Positions 1-8,579 of a stretch of 64,000 nucleotides of DNA are shown here, in pieces. The position numbers were made by a program, and so were the translations under genes. The DNA is from Stutzerimonas stutzeri (lineage in GTDB: Bacteria; Pseudomonadota; Gammaproteobacteria; Pseudomonadales; Pseudomonadaceae), in the NCBI RefSeq assembly GCF_000219605.1, contig NC_015740.1, positions 372,001 through 436,000 of the forward strand, given 5' to 3'. Position 1 is the first letter of the stretch. Each line of letters opens with the position of its first letter. The notes below the pieces were generated by a model. The model was not told the origin of the DNA. It saw only the letters and a list, made by a program, of their open reading frames with translations, and did not search any database.

Positions 1-2
1 AG

Positions 3-635
3 TTCGTCGAAGCCATCGTGCACACCTCGGCGCGGGCGCGGACCTGGTGCACGCTGGATTTCGAAGCGCTTTACGGGCAGCACGGCGCCGACCGCGCGCG
101 GGTGGTCAAGGCGCTGGAATATTTCCAGGAGAAGGGCTGGATCGAGCTGGAGAGCAAGCAGATGACCGAGGTCTACGCGCTGCTCGACACGCGCTTCGAT
201 GCCGAGGCTCTGAGCGGCGAGCTGCACGCCTACTTCAAGGAGCACGAAGCCAGCGAGATCGCTCGCATCGACAACATGCTGGCCCTGTTCGAGTCCCGCG
301 AATGCCTGAGCCAGCGGCTGGCGGCCTATTTCGGCGACCACCAGGCGCCGCTGCACTGCGGGCATTGCTCTGTCTGCCGCGGACAGGTCGCGAAGCTGCC
401 GGAACCGCCGACACTGGCGCCGCTGGACCAGATCGACCTGGCCGCCCGCTGCGCCGAATTCAGTCAGCGCTACACGCAGCTCAAGGGCGGTGTGCCGAGC
501 GCCGAGTGCCTGACGCGCTTTCTCTGCGGCATCAGCGTACCGGTGTTCACCAAGCTCAAGGCGCGCCAGCTCCCCGGCTTCGCCTCGCTGGAGGCCTATC
601 CCTACGCCGAGGTTCGTGCGCGCTTGGCGGGTTAG
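3..635 (+). CDS. recQ: RecQ-family ATP-dependent DNA helicase, C-terminal part (5' end outside window)
   Basis: The reading frame is open to the left edge, so only the last ~210 residues are present and the apparent GTG start at 18 is probably internal. A cysteine cluster (one Cys, 17 residues, then C-x2-C-x2-C in the stretch [10 protein letters not shown]) matches the four-cysteine zinc site of the RecQ-Ct domain. It is preceded by a winged-helix-like segment. RecQ helicases unwind DNA 3'-5' in recombination and fork repair. The helicase core motifs lie outside the window, so assignment to RecQ itself rather than a RecQ-like paralogue is an inference. Confidence 0.75.
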   Translation, partial: FVEAIVHTSARARTWCTLDFEALYGQHGADRARVVKALEYFQEKGWIELESKQMTEVYALLDTRFDAEALSGELHAYFKEHEASEIARIDNMLALFESRECLSQRLAAYFGDHQAPLHCGHCSVCRGQVAKLPEPPTLAPLDQIDLAARCAEFSQRYTQLKGGVPSAECLTRFLCGISVPVFTKLKARQLPGFASLEAYPYAEVRARLAG

Positions 636-2653
636 CGCGCGGTCAGGCCGATCAGCCGGTCGGCCACGCCCTTGGTCTGCCGCGAGGTGTCCGCCGTCAG
701 GTTGCTGGAGTTCTCCAGCGCGTCGAGCAGGCCGGTAAGCGAGCCGACGCCCGCCGATTGCGCCTCGATGTGCTGCGCCACCGCGCGGATTTCGCTGGCC
801 AGACGGTCGATATCCGTACCGATCTCCTCGGCGTTCCTGCCGGTGATTTCGGCGAGCTTGCGCACCTCGTCGGCCACCACCGCGAAACCGCGCCCCATGT
901 CGCCGGCACGCGCTGCCTCGATCGCCGCATTGAGCGCCAGCAGGTTGGTCTGCCCGGCGATCTGCTGGATGGTCTGCACCACCGATTGGATTCGCTGGCT
1001 CGACTGCGCCAGGTCGCGGGCGCTGCTGACCACCTCGTCGGCCTGGTGAACCATCTGCTTGACCGAGCTGCCGGCCTGCTCGATGACGGTGCCCTGCTGG
1101 TTGATGTTCAGCGTCAGGTCATCCATCGAACCGTGCAGCTCGGTGGCGCACTGGCTCAGCTGTTCGGACATGGATTGCCGCTCATGATCGGCCTGGGACA
1201 GCACCTGACCAAGGTCGGCCAGGCCACGGAACACCGGGCGGATGTGTTCGTCGAGGCCGTTGATGTCCACCGCGCTGCTGTAGTCCTGGCGCTTGAACTG
1301 CTCGATCTGCTTGACCACCACCTGGCTCAGGCCGGTGAGCTTCTTGATCTGCCGACGCAGGAAGAACGCCTTGAATTCACCGTGATAGGCGATGAAGTTG
1401 TCGGTGTATTCGTCGTGGAAGTCGTCCTTGCCGTTGGTGCGGAAGAAGAACACCGCGGTCAGCGTCTGGTTGAGATTGAGACCGAGGATCTCGCCGAAGG
1501 TCGAGTAACCGGCTACCGGTACGTCATCGAACACCGGGTCCATGCCGCCGAGTGCCTGCTCGTTGTTCAGCCGGCGCAAGATGCAGTCGTTGAGGATGCC
1601 CACCAGCGGCTTGCCGGGCTTGTTGCGCATGAATTGCTGATAGTCGCGGCGGGTGGTTTCGGCCAGCGGCGTACGCTTGACCATGATCAGCTCCTCACCC
1701 GGGGCCACGTCGCAGAACAGGTGGACCCGTTCGTTGGCGAAGTCGATCTGCGAAATCGAACGAACGAACACCTCCTCGCCGACGCGGATGGCGAAGGAAT
1801 AGTCGGCGAGCCGCTGTTCCAGCTCCTGCGGCGCGCACCGCAGCGCCTCGCACAGCGCCTGGACCATGCTGCGGATGTTGCCGCGGGCATCGACCACCTG
1901 GCTGATGTAGCGATCCTCCAGGGAGGCGCTGAGCACGCTCAGGCTGAGCGGCGTGGGCTCGAAGTTCTGGCTCTTGAACACCCCGAAGCGGACGTTACGG
2001 GCGCACTTGAGAAAGACGATCAGTGCGTGGTTCTGGTAGCTGCGCTGGCCGTCGTGCAACTGCGTGCGCTGGAAATCCAGCTTGCCGCCCGCCGAACCGC
2101 CGACGAACAGACAGGGGAAGCGCCCGGACTCGTACAGCGCTTCCATGAAGAACGACTCCGAGGCGGACAGGCCGTCGAAGAAGATGTTGGCCAGGGTGTC
2201 GCGGTAGTCGATCTTCATCGATACCTGAACGCGCTTGATCGATGCCGTGAGCCGGGCGATGCGCTCGCTCATGGGCAGGCGCTGGCCCTGGCCGCGGATA
2301 TCCTCGCACTCCAGCGGTACCCGGACGATCTCCGCGGCCGCGATGACGCTGGCGTCGAACAGCTGCAATACCACCCGATCCCATTGCGCGCCGGCGGCGC
2401 AGTAGAGCCGCTGGCCCTCGCTGGACAGCTCGCCGGCAGTGGTGCACAGGCTGATCGTCGCCCGTGGAAAGCGCTGCGATACCTGCCGCGCGACAGCGTC
2501 CAGGTCGACGTGCGGCGAGACGAAACCGGCGATGTATGTCGGCTCGAAGCGCAGGGCCGTTAACTGCTGACTCAGTTGCGACGCCGTGCAGAGCAGGCTC
2601 GCCGTACCGCTGGATTGCGTATGGCCAGGCTTGAAACGGGAGAACGAAATCAT
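632..2653 (-). CDS. Soluble FIST-domain methyl-accepting chemotaxis protein
   Basis: A 673-residue protein with no signal peptide or membrane segment. Residues ~35-385 look like paired FIST_N/FIST_C sensory domains (small-ligand binding, possibly amino acids). Residues ~430-673 form a chemoreceptor signalling domain with the hairpin tip [18 protein letters not shown] near residue 570. The tip begins GQ where the other receptors here have EQ. The descending helix is short: about 86 residues from RGFAVV to the end, against 138 in the receptors at 43742 and 61445. It should signal from the cytoplasm to CheA/CheW. The stop overlaps the end of the helicase gene by 4 bp, convergently. Two GCCGATAA motifs upstream suggest FliA control. 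Confidence 0.85.
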   Translation of the reverse strand: MISFSRFKPGHTQSSGTASLLCTASQLSQQLTALRFEPTYIAGFVSPHVDLDAVARQVSQRFPRATISLCTTAGELSSEGQRLYCAAGAQWDRVVLQLFDASVIAAAEIVRVPLECEDIRGQGQRLPMSERIARLTASIKRVQVSMKIDYRDTLANIFFDGLSASESFFMEALYESGRFPCLFVGGSAGGKLDFQRTQLHDGQRSYQNHALIVFLKCARNVRFGVFKSQNFEPTPLSLSVLSASLEDRYISQVVDARGNIRSMVQALCEALRCAPQELEQRLADYSFAIRVGEEVFVRSISQIDFANERVHLFCDVAPGEELIMVKRTPLAETTRRDYQQFMRNKPGKPLVGILNDCILRRLNNEQALGGMDPVFDDVPVAGYSTFGEILGLNLNQTLTAVFFFRTNGKDDFHDEYTDNFIAYHGEFKAFFLRRQIKKLTGLSQVVVKQIEQFKRQDYSSAVDINGLDEHIRPVFRGLADLGQVLSQADHERQSMSEQLSQCATELHGSMDDLTLNINQQGTVIEQAGSSVKQMVHQADEVVSSARDLAQSSQRIQSVVQTIQQIAGQTNLLALNAAIEAARAGDMGRGFAVVADEVRKLAEITGRNAEEIGTDIDRLASEIRAVAQHIEAQSAGVGSLTGLLDALENSSNLTADTSRQTKGVADRLIGLTAR

Positions 2654-2993
2654 GGGCAGTACTCACGCTTGAGGGACGGAGCGGGAAACTCGGCCGCTCC
2701 CGCACTAGCCATCGCAGGCTGTTCATCGTTATCGGCAGCCGGAACGGCGCTCTGTAGGCCGTGCGGTGGCGTCGCTGACAGCCAGGTTATCGGCCGCCGA
2801 GCCGGGGATCGCCATACCACCATGGTCTTCATCCGGAAGTACTGAATGGGCAACCTGGCCACGCTTTTGTCAGTGACGGCGTTTGATATGGCTCAACTGC
2901 CGGTTGCTGTGGTTATGCAATTGTCGACCAGCGACCTCTTGCCGCAGACGTTGCGGCCGATAGCCAAGGACAAGCCTCCCAAGGAGCGATGCC
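2654..2993. other. Divergent intergenic region between two chemoreceptor genes
   Basis: This 340-base gap holds the FliA-like elements described separately for the minus strand. On the plus strand it has GCCGATAG at 2956-2963 (7 of 8 with the FliA -10) and the AAGGAG ribosome site at 2981-2986. I see no convincing ORF or RNA in it. Confidence 0.5.
2729..2794 (-). promoter_or_regulatory. Two candidate FliA (sigma-28) -10 elements upstream of the FIST chemoreceptor
   Basis: On the minus strand GCCGATAA, the textbook FliA -10 octamer, occurs exactly at 2787-2794 and again at 2729-2736, 76-141 bp before the start codon. Neither has a convincing -35 (TAAA or TCAAG type) at the right distance. The case rests on two perfect octamers in front of a chemotaxis gene. 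Confidence 0.35.
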
Positions 2994-4622
2994 ATGACTC
3001 GCCTGTTCAGTGATCTCGGATTCCGTTGGAAAATCACTCTGCCTATCTCTGCGCTTGCCATTCTGCTGGTGCTGATGGGCGCCGTCGGTATGCGTGGCAT
3101 TGAGCGAGTCGCAGATTCCAGCGAGTTGCTGGCTACTCGGCATCTACCAGCGATCGGCTTGCTGCTCAATGCCGACCGCGATCTCTATCAGGCTTTCGTC
3201 GCCGAGCGCAGTTTGCTGGACAGCGATGCCGGCGCACACGTCCAGGCGCTCAAAGCCAGCCACGCGGAGAACCTCAAGCAGGCCTACGATCGGGTGCAGA
3301 AATATGCTGCCATGCAGCCCGGCCGCGACGCGCTGGCCCTGGTCGAGCAGTTCAACCGCGGTTTCGAGCAATGGTCGACGGTGTCCAAGCGTGTAATAGA
3401 GCAGGTCGAACAGAATCCTCAGGCTGCCAGTGCATTGAGCTTTGGCGACAGCGAATCGCGCTTCGACGCCATGCGCGATGCCATCGACAAGCTCGGCGAA
3501 CTGGAAGAGGCTGCAGCCGATGCCGAGGGCCAGGCCGCGTTGGCCGAGGGCGCGGCCACCGCGACCCAGCAAGGGGTGGTGTTGCTGATCGGCCTGCTAG
3601 GCTGCGTTGTGCTGGTTCTTGGCCTCCCGTTGGTGGTGCTGCGGCCGATGCGGCGGCTGCTTGACCGCCTGCAGCAGATCGCCGAAGGCGATGGCGACCT
3701 GCGGGCTCGCCTTGAGGTGCGCTCTGCCGATGAACTGGGCCAGCTCGGCACAGCCTTTAACCGCTTTCTCGACAAGCTACAGCCGTTGATCGCGGAGGTT
3801 GGACGCGTCACTGCCGAGGTCGAAACCGCTGCTCGTGGCATGGCCAGCATGGCTGAGACCAATGACCGCCTGATCAGCAGCGAACACGCCGCCGTCGATC
3901 AGGTGACTACGGCAGCGACCGAAATGAGCGCGGCGGTGCATGAGGTTGCGCTCAACGCGCAGCATGCTTCGGACGCCGCGCATGCGGCACATATGCAGTC
4001 CAACCAAGGCGCGGCGGTGGTCGGCAGCACCATTCAATCGATCCGCCAACTGGCGCAGGATGTCGAAGGCGCGTCGCAGACCATCGGCGCGCTGGCCGAC
4101 GAGACCGCCAGCATCGGAGCGGTTCTCGAGGTGATCCGTGGTATTGCCGAGCAGACTAATCTGCTCGCGCTCAATGCTGCCATCGAGGCGGCGCGCGCTG
4201 GCGAGCAGGGCCGCGGCTTTGCTGTCGTGGCCGATGAGGTGAGGGCGCTGGCGGCGCGGACGCAGGACTCGACCAAGGATATCCAGTCCCGCATCGAGCG
4301 GCTGCAGAGCGGCGTCGACAATGCGGTGCAGGCGATGCATACCGGCAGCAGCAAGGCGCGCGACAGTGTCGAACGGGCCGAGGGGGTCGATCAGGTGCTG
4401 GCAGAGGCGTCGGTACAGCGCATCAACGACATGGCCGCGCAGATCGCTACTGCATGTGAGGAGCAGAGCTGCGTCACGGAGGAGATTGCCCGCAACATCA
4501 CTGACATCCGCGATCTGTCGAATGAGGCGGCGACCTATTCATCCCAGGGCAAGCTCGCCAGCCAACAGCTTTCCGGCTTGGCTAAGACGCTGGCTGACCT
4601 GGTCGGGCGGTTCCGTACGTGA
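2994..4622 (+). CDS. Transmembrane methyl-accepting chemotaxis protein
   Basis: A 542-residue receptor with AAGGAG 8 bp before ATG. TM1 is ~14-35, a four-helix-bundle-like periplasmic domain ~36-190, TM2 ~193-215, HAMP ~216-268, then the signalling hairpin with the tip [18 protein letters not shown]. It relays ligand binding to CheA; the ligand cannot be read from the sequence. From RGFAVV to the EEQ of the descending helix it has 85 residues, where the receptors at 43742 and 61445 both have 87. The ascending helices are equal in length, so a two-residue deletion lies around 4400-4420 (near [10 protein letters not shown]). This would shift the coiled-coil register. QSCVTEEI also carries a Cys at a usual Ala/Ser position. 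Confidence 0.9.
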   Translation: MTRLFSDLGFRWKITLPISALAILLVLMGAVGMRGIERVADSSELLATRHLPAIGLLLNADRDLYQAFVAERSLLDSDAGAHVQALKASHAENLKQAYDRVQKYAAMQPGRDALALVEQFNRGFEQWSTVSKRVIEQVEQNPQAASALSFGDSESRFDAMRDAIDKLGELEEAAADAEGQAALAEGAATATQQGVVLLIGLLGCVVLVLGLPLVVLRPMRRLLDRLQQIAEGDGDLRARLEVRSADELGQLGTAFNRFLDKLQPLIAEVGRVTAEVETAARGMASMAETNDRLISSEHAAVDQVTTAATEMSAAVHEVALNAQHASDAAHAAHMQSNQGAAVVGSTIQSIRQLAQDVEGASQTIGALADETASIGAVLEVIRGIAEQTNLLALNAAIEAARAGEQGRGFAVVADEVRALAARTQDSTKDIQSRIERLQSGVDNAVQAMHTGSSKARDSVERAEGVDQVLAEASVQRINDMAAQIATACEEQSCVTEEIARNITDIRDLSNEAATYSSQGKLASQQLSGLAKTLADLVGRFRT

Positions 4623-4632
4623 TCGCGTCGTA

Positions 4633-4833
4633 CTACAACGACCCCCACAACAACCTGCCCAAGCCGCTGTCCGCAGGCAGCAGGAGTAGGCTCAGGACAA
4701 GCACCAGCAGCAGTCCGACCGCGTAGCTGAGGGCGCCTAACCCGACGGCAGGGTTCGTCTGTTTTGCGCGAAGAGGTGACTGCGAGCTTGTTACGGTGTT
4801 CTGTTCGCGTGGCTGGCGAAGCGAAAAGGACAT
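4633..4833 (-). CDS. Possible small single-pass membrane protein
   Basis: An ORF of ~66 residues read from the ATG at 4831-4833, preceded by CGAGG at 6 bp. It has a polar N-terminus and one strongly hydrophobic segment (GLLLVLVLSLLLLPA) near the C-terminus. An upstream in-frame ATG at 4914 would make it 93 residues. I do not recognise a family. It lies alone and convergent with the chemoreceptor. It could be a chance ORF; the membrane segment and ribosome site are the only support. Confidence 0.3.
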   Translation of the reverse strand: MSFSLRQPREQNTVTSSQSPLRAKQTNPAVGLGALSYAVGLLLVLVLSLLLLPADSGLGRLLWGSL

Positions 4834-5072
4834 GGCGGCCTCGTCTATTGTGCCCGCTGTTCTGCTGCGGACATCGAGCGGCGCAGTAGAACCTAAATGG
4901 AGGCGCATTGCCACTACTCGTCGCGAGTGTCTGGGTTGGGTGTAGCTACCCAGCGTGACTGAAACATCGAGAAAAGCTCCGGTACGCCGGCTGGCTCGCG
5001 AGCCTGCATGGCTCGACCATACTCATGGGCCGGGTCATGCAGGTCAGCTTGCCAAATTTGGAGGATTTGCTC

Positions 5073-5990
5073 ATGTTCACGCGCCGTCAGCTGCTGCAAC
5101 GTTCTGCCCTGATCGCCACGCTCGCTGCCCTCGGCCCGCTGCTGCCTGCGCTGAGCTTCGCCGCGCAGGGCGTGCTGCGGCGAGCCATTCCTGCCACCGG
5201 TGAAACGCTGCCCGTGATCGGTCTCGGTACCTCCATTACGCATAACGTGAGCCTCGATGACCCACAGATGGACCGCCTGCTGGAGGTGCTGCGGGTGATG
5301 GTGGAAGGCGGTGCCTCGCTGATCGACACCGCGCCGAGCTACGGCAATGCCGAGCGCGTCGTCGGCGAACTGGTCAAGCGCCTGGGCCAGCGCGACAAGG
5401 TCTTTCTCGCCAGCAAGGTGTCCTTGACCGGACGCGAGCGCGGCCTGGCGCAGATCGAGGCGAGTTTCGGGGCACTGCAGACCGACACCATCGACCTGAT
5501 CCAGGTGCACAACCTGCAGGACACCCGCACCCAGCTCGGCCTGCTGCGCGAGCTCAAGCAGGAGGGGCGGGTGCGTTACATCGGCGTGACGCACTATGTG
5601 GAGTCGGCCCACGATCGCCTGCTGGACACGCTGAAACAGGAGCAGGTCGACTTCGTGCAGTTCAACTATTCGGTCAGCGAGCGCAACGCCGAGAAGCAGC
5701 TGCTGCCCTACTGTGCCGACAACGGCATCGCCACCCTGATCAACCGACCCTTTACCCGCGGCAACCTGCTGTCGAAGGTCCGGGACAAGCCGTTGCCGGA
5801 CTGGGCCGCCGAGATCGACGCCAGCTCCTGGGCGCAGCTGCTGCTCAAGTTCATCCTCGCCGAGCCGGCGGTGACGGCGGTCATTCCGGCCACCTCCAAT
5901 CCGCGCTACATGGCCGACAACCTGCTCGCCGGCCAGGGCCGTCTGCCCGACGCGCGGCAGCGGCAGATGATCGTCGACGCCTTCCGCTGA
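5073..5990 (+). CDS. Tat-exported aldo/keto reductase
   Basis: A 305-residue protein started at the ATG at 5073, preceded by GGAGGA at a good distance; an ATG at 5025 lacks this. The N-terminus has a twin-arginine motif (TRRQLLQ), a hydrophobic stretch and an ALSFA-type cleavage site, so export by the Tat system is predicted. The aldo/keto reductase barrel follows, with the catalytic tetrad visible: Asp and Tyr in DTAPSYG, Lys in ASKVSL, His in IQVHNL. Such enzymes reduce carbonyls with NADPH, a cofactor not normally free in the periplasm; Tat transport would allow folding with cofactor first. The transporter gene begins 10 bp downstream, probably cotranscribed. Confidence 0.85.
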   Translation: MFTRRQLLQRSALIATLAALGPLLPALSFAAQGVLRRAIPATGETLPVIGLGTSITHNVSLDDPQMDRLLEVLRVMVEGGASLIDTAPSYGNAERVVGELVKRLGQRDKVFLASKVSLTGRERGLAQIEASFGALQTDTIDLIQVHNLQDTRTQLGLLRELKQEGRVRYIGVTHYVESAHDRLLDTLKQEQVDFVQFNYSVSERNAEKQLLPYCADNGIATLINRPFTRGNLLSKVRDKPLPDWAAEIDASSWAQLLLKFILAEPAVTAVIPATSNPRYMADNLLAGQGRLPDARQRQMIVDAFR

Positions 5991-6000
5991 GCCGGGCCGC

Positions 6001-7299
6001 ATGCCCGTCGCCTCCGCCGCGCTGATCAACGCCCGCCCCGGCGAACTGCGCGCGGCGCTGGCCGGCTTCGGCCTGTTCTTCTGCCTGTTCGCCGGCTACT
6101 TCATGCTGCGCCCGATCCGCGAGTCCATGGGCATCCAGGGCGGCGTGGAGAATCTGCAGTGGCTGTTCACCGCGACCTTCGTCGCCATGCTGGTGGCGGT
6201 GCCGCTGTTCGCCTGGCTCAACTCGCGGGTGGCGCGCATCCATTACATCGATTGGGTGTACGGCTTCTTCTGCGTCAACCTGCTGCTGTTTGCCGCGCTG
6301 TTCTTCGCGTTGAGTGACAGCGTCTGGCTGGCGCGGGTGTTCTACGTGTGGATCTCGGTCTACAACCTGTTCGTGGTCTCGGTGGCCTGGAGCCTGATGG
6401 CTGATGTGTTCGATGCGCCGCAGGCACGCCGGCTGTTCGCCTTCATCGCTGCCGGGGCCAGCGTGGGCGGCCTCGTCGGCCCCGCGGCAAGCGCGCTGTT
6501 GGTCGGCGTGCTCGGGCAGTTCGGGCTGATGCTGCTGGCGGCGCTGCTCCTGCTAGCCGCGGTGGCGCTCAAGCACTTCCTGATGTCCTGGCGCGAGGTA
6601 AACGGCGCCGGTCGGCCCGGTGCCGAGCACGCGGAAAGCCCGAAGCGGCCGGTGGCCGGCAACCCGTTCAGCGGCCTGACGCGGGTGCTGAGATCGCGCT
6701 ATCTGCTCGGCGTCGCGGTGTTCGTGCTGTTGCTGACCACGGCCAGCACCTTCCTCTATTTCGAGCAGGCGCGCCTGGTTGCCGAGCTGTTTCCCGACCG
6801 TGTCGAGCAGGTGCGGGTGTTCGGCGCCATCGATTTCGTGGTGCAGGCCGGGGCGCTGCTGTCGCAGTTGTTCATCACCGGGCGCATTGCCCAGCGTCTG
6901 GGCGTGCGCGTGCTGCTTGCCGCCGTGCCGGCGCTGGTCTGTTTGGGCTTCGTCGGGTTGGCGCTGGCGCCGACCTTCGCCGTGCTGGCGGCGGTGATGA
7001 TCGTGCGCCGGATCGGCGAGTACGCCTTCGTCCGCCCGGGGCGTGAGATGCTTTTCGCGCCGCTGGATGCGCAGAGCAAGTACAAGGCGAAGAACTTCAT
7101 CGACACCGTGGTCTATCGCGGCGGCGATGCGCTGAGCGGCTGGGCCAAGAGCCTGCTCGACAGCCTCGGCCACGGCGCCTGGCTGGTGGCCGTGGTGGGC
7201 GCCGTCTGCGCCGCGATCCGGGGCGTGGTGGGCTGGTTTATCGGCGGCCAGGCCGATCGTAAAGCGGCGGTACAGTCTGCTCCCGGACGAAGCCGCTGA
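6001..7299 (+). CDS. NTP/NDP exchange (TlcC-type) MFS-like transporter
   Basis: A 432-residue polytopic membrane protein with about 11-12 hydrophobic segments. The N-terminal GYFMLRPIRESMG and the C-terminal KYKAKNFIDTVVYRGGD are characteristic of the ADP/ATP-translocase-like (TlcC/Npt) family. Obligate intracellular bacteria and plastids use these to exchange nucleotides; the role in free-living proteobacteria is not established. A ~25-residue hydrophilic loop (NGAGRPGAEHAESPKRP) splits the two halves. There is no clear ribosome site, and the start lies 10 bp after the aldo/keto reductase stop, which suggests translational coupling. A substrate other than nucleotides is quite possible. Confidence 0.75.
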   Translation: MPVASAALINARPGELRAALAGFGLFFCLFAGYFMLRPIRESMGIQGGVENLQWLFTATFVAMLVAVPLFAWLNSRVARIHYIDWVYGFFCVNLLLFAALFFALSDSVWLARVFYVWISVYNLFVVSVAWSLMADVFDAPQARRLFAFIAAGASVGGLVGPAASALLVGVLGQFGLMLLAALLLLAAVALKHFLMSWREVNGAGRPGAEHAESPKRPVAGNPFSGLTRVLRSRYLLGVAVFVLLLTTASTFLYFEQARLVAELFPDRVEQVRVFGAIDFVVQAGALLSQLFITGRIAQRLGVRVLLAAVPALVCLGFVGLALAPTFAVLAAVMIVRRIGEYAFVRPGREMLFAPLDAQSKYKAKNFIDTVVYRGGDALSGWAKSLLDSLGHGAWLVAVVGAVCAAIRGVVGWFIGGQADRKAAVQSAPGRSR

Positions 7300-7359
7300 A
7301 CCTCGACCCCGCGTACGCCTCGAACTCTAGTAGGTACGTCATCTATCAGGAGTACTCGT

Positions 7360-7782
7360 ATGCATGTTCAGGTCAACAGCAACCACATTCCCGGCAGTGT
7401 CGAATTGCATGAGTGGGTCGGCACGACGGTAGAGGATCGGCTCGAGCGCTTCGACGATTTTCTCACCCGTGTGGAAGTGCATATCAGCGACGAGAATGCG
7501 CAGAAGGCGGGTGCCGACGACAAGCGCTGCCAGATCGAGGCGCGGCCGAAGGGGCATCAGGCGGTGTCGGTCACGCACAAGGCCGAATCGCTGCAGCTGG
7601 CGGTCGATGGCGCGGCCGACAAGATGCAGCACGCGTTGGAGAGCCTGATGGGCAAGTTGGACACTCGCGTGCAATCCAGCGGCGAACTGAACGATCCGCT
7701 GCTGGACGAGCCGCCGCAATCCGTCAAGGACGCGATGCTGGAAGAGGAGTTCCTGGAGAAGCAGAGCGAGCTCGACAAGTGA
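7360..7782 (+). CDS. HPF/RaiA-family ribosome-associated protein
   Basis: A 140-residue protein of the ribosome hibernation factor family (Ribosomal_S30AE-like). The N-terminal ~105 residues follow the beta-alpha-beta-beta-beta-alpha pattern, and the C-terminus is a short acidic tail. Family members bind the 30S decoding region and silence or protect ribosomes in stress or stationary phase. CAGGAG lies 8 bp before ATG. It is longer at the C-terminus than classical short HPF and lacks the dimerising domain of long HPF. The canonical hpf gene usually lies beside rpoN, so this is probably a second, stand-alone paralogue. Confidence 0.75.
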   Translation: MHVQVNSNHIPGSVELHEWVGTTVEDRLERFDDFLTRVEVHISDENAQKAGADDKRCQIEARPKGHQAVSVTHKAESLQLAVDGAADKMQHALESLMGKLDTRVQSSGELNDPLLDEPPQSVKDAMLEEEFLEKQSELDK

Positions 7783-7789
7783 GCACGCC

Positions 7790-7809
7790 GCCCCGGCTGC
7801 GGCCGGGGC
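7790..7809 (+). terminator. Hairpin after the HPF-like gene
   Basis: GCCCCGGC (7790-7797) pairs with GCCGGGGC (7802-7809) across a 4-base loop, 8 bp after the stop codon. No T-run follows, so it may end transcription weakly or only protect the 3' end. Confidence 0.4.
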
Positions 7810-7893
7810 GACTCGCACTGCTCAAATCTTCCCGCGTCTCGCATCGCGATGATGCAGCAGGCGATATCACTCGATCCGTCCCGGTTTACCGAC

Positions 7894-8454
7894 ATGCAGA
7901 TCATCCTCGTGCGGCACGGCAGACCCGACCATGGCGCGGCACGCTGGAGCACGCCGATCGGGATGAAAGCCTGGGTTGCGCGCTACAACGCCGCGGCGGT
8001 GGCCACGGGCGAGCGTCCGGATAGCCTGGTGGAGCTGGCCGGGTCGGTGGGCATCGTGGTGTGCAGTTCGTTGCAGCGCTGCGTCGAATCGCGCTCCCAG
8101 CTGGCCTGCGATTGTTGCCAGGAGCCCGACCCGCTGTTTGCCGAGGCCCATCTGCCCTATCCGGACTGGGGCCTGCCATTGCTTCCCTCGCGGTTCTGGC
8201 GACTGGTATTCCGTGGCGCCTGGTTTCTCGGCTTCTCCAGCCACACCGAGCCTGTCGGCGAATCAACCGAACGAGCCCGTGCGGCGGCGGATCGGCTGAT
8301 CGCACTCGCTGAGGAACATAGCAGCGTGCTGCTGATGGGCCACAAGATCATGAACGCGCTGATCGCTCGCGAGCTGCGCCGACGGGGCTGGAAGGGCCCC
8401 ATGTTTCCGCTGCTTTCGGGCTACTGGCAGCCGAGCCGTTACACCCGGGCATAG
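7894..8454 (+). CDS. Histidine phosphatase family protein
   Basis: A 186-residue protein if begun at MQIILVRHGRPD, the normal family N-terminus; an in-frame ATG at 7849 would add 15 residues with no family resemblance. Visible are the catalytic RHG near the N-terminus and the second histidine in LLMGHKIMN. These define the phosphoglycerate-mutase-like phosphatases, which act through a phosphohistidine. The substrate is unknown. No strong ribosome site precedes either start. It follows the HPF-like gene by ~110 bp. Confidence 0.75.
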   Translation: MQIILVRHGRPDHGAARWSTPIGMKAWVARYNAAAVATGERPDSLVELAGSVGIVVCSSLQRCVESRSQLACDCCQEPDPLFAEAHLPYPDWGLPLLPSRFWRLVFRGAWFLGFSSHTEPVGESTERARAAADRLIALAEEHSSVLLMGHKIMNALIARELRRRGWKGPMFPLLSGYWQPSRYTRA

Positions 8455-8524
8455 CTCAGAAAAACATCAGCAGGTCGATGGCCCCTTCACAGCCGCTAGG
8501 CGGCGAGAGCCGCTTTGGCTTGCC

Positions 8525-8542
8525 AGATGAAACGTTTCATCT
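8525..8542. promoter_or_regulatory. Perfect 18-bp palindrome, LacI-family-type operator
   Basis: AGATGAAACGTTTCATCT is its own reverse complement. Its core TGAAACGTTTCA, with a central CG, is the classical operator type of LacI/GalR regulators. It lies 38 bp upstream of the DUF4432 start, where a promoter would be. No LacI-type gene is in the window, so the regulator would be encoded elsewhere. Confidence 0.7.
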
Positions 8543-8579
8543 AACGTGTGCGGGAGGCATAACAACAAAGGGAACACTC

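Noticed and set aside
47..2563. 838-residue open frame antisense to the FIST chemoreceptor
   Set aside because: Arg/Ala-rich low-quality translation that runs through the helicase end and opposite a clear gene; a product of high GC content.
2956..2963. GCCGATAG as a FliA promoter of the chemoreceptor at 2994
   Set aside because: One mismatch, no -35 at the right distance; too weak for its own entry beyond the region note.
4914..6029. 371-residue frame antisense to the aldo/keto reductase
   Set aside because: His/Gln/Arg-rich translation with no recognisable domain; the sense gene has a full catalytic tetrad and ribosome site.
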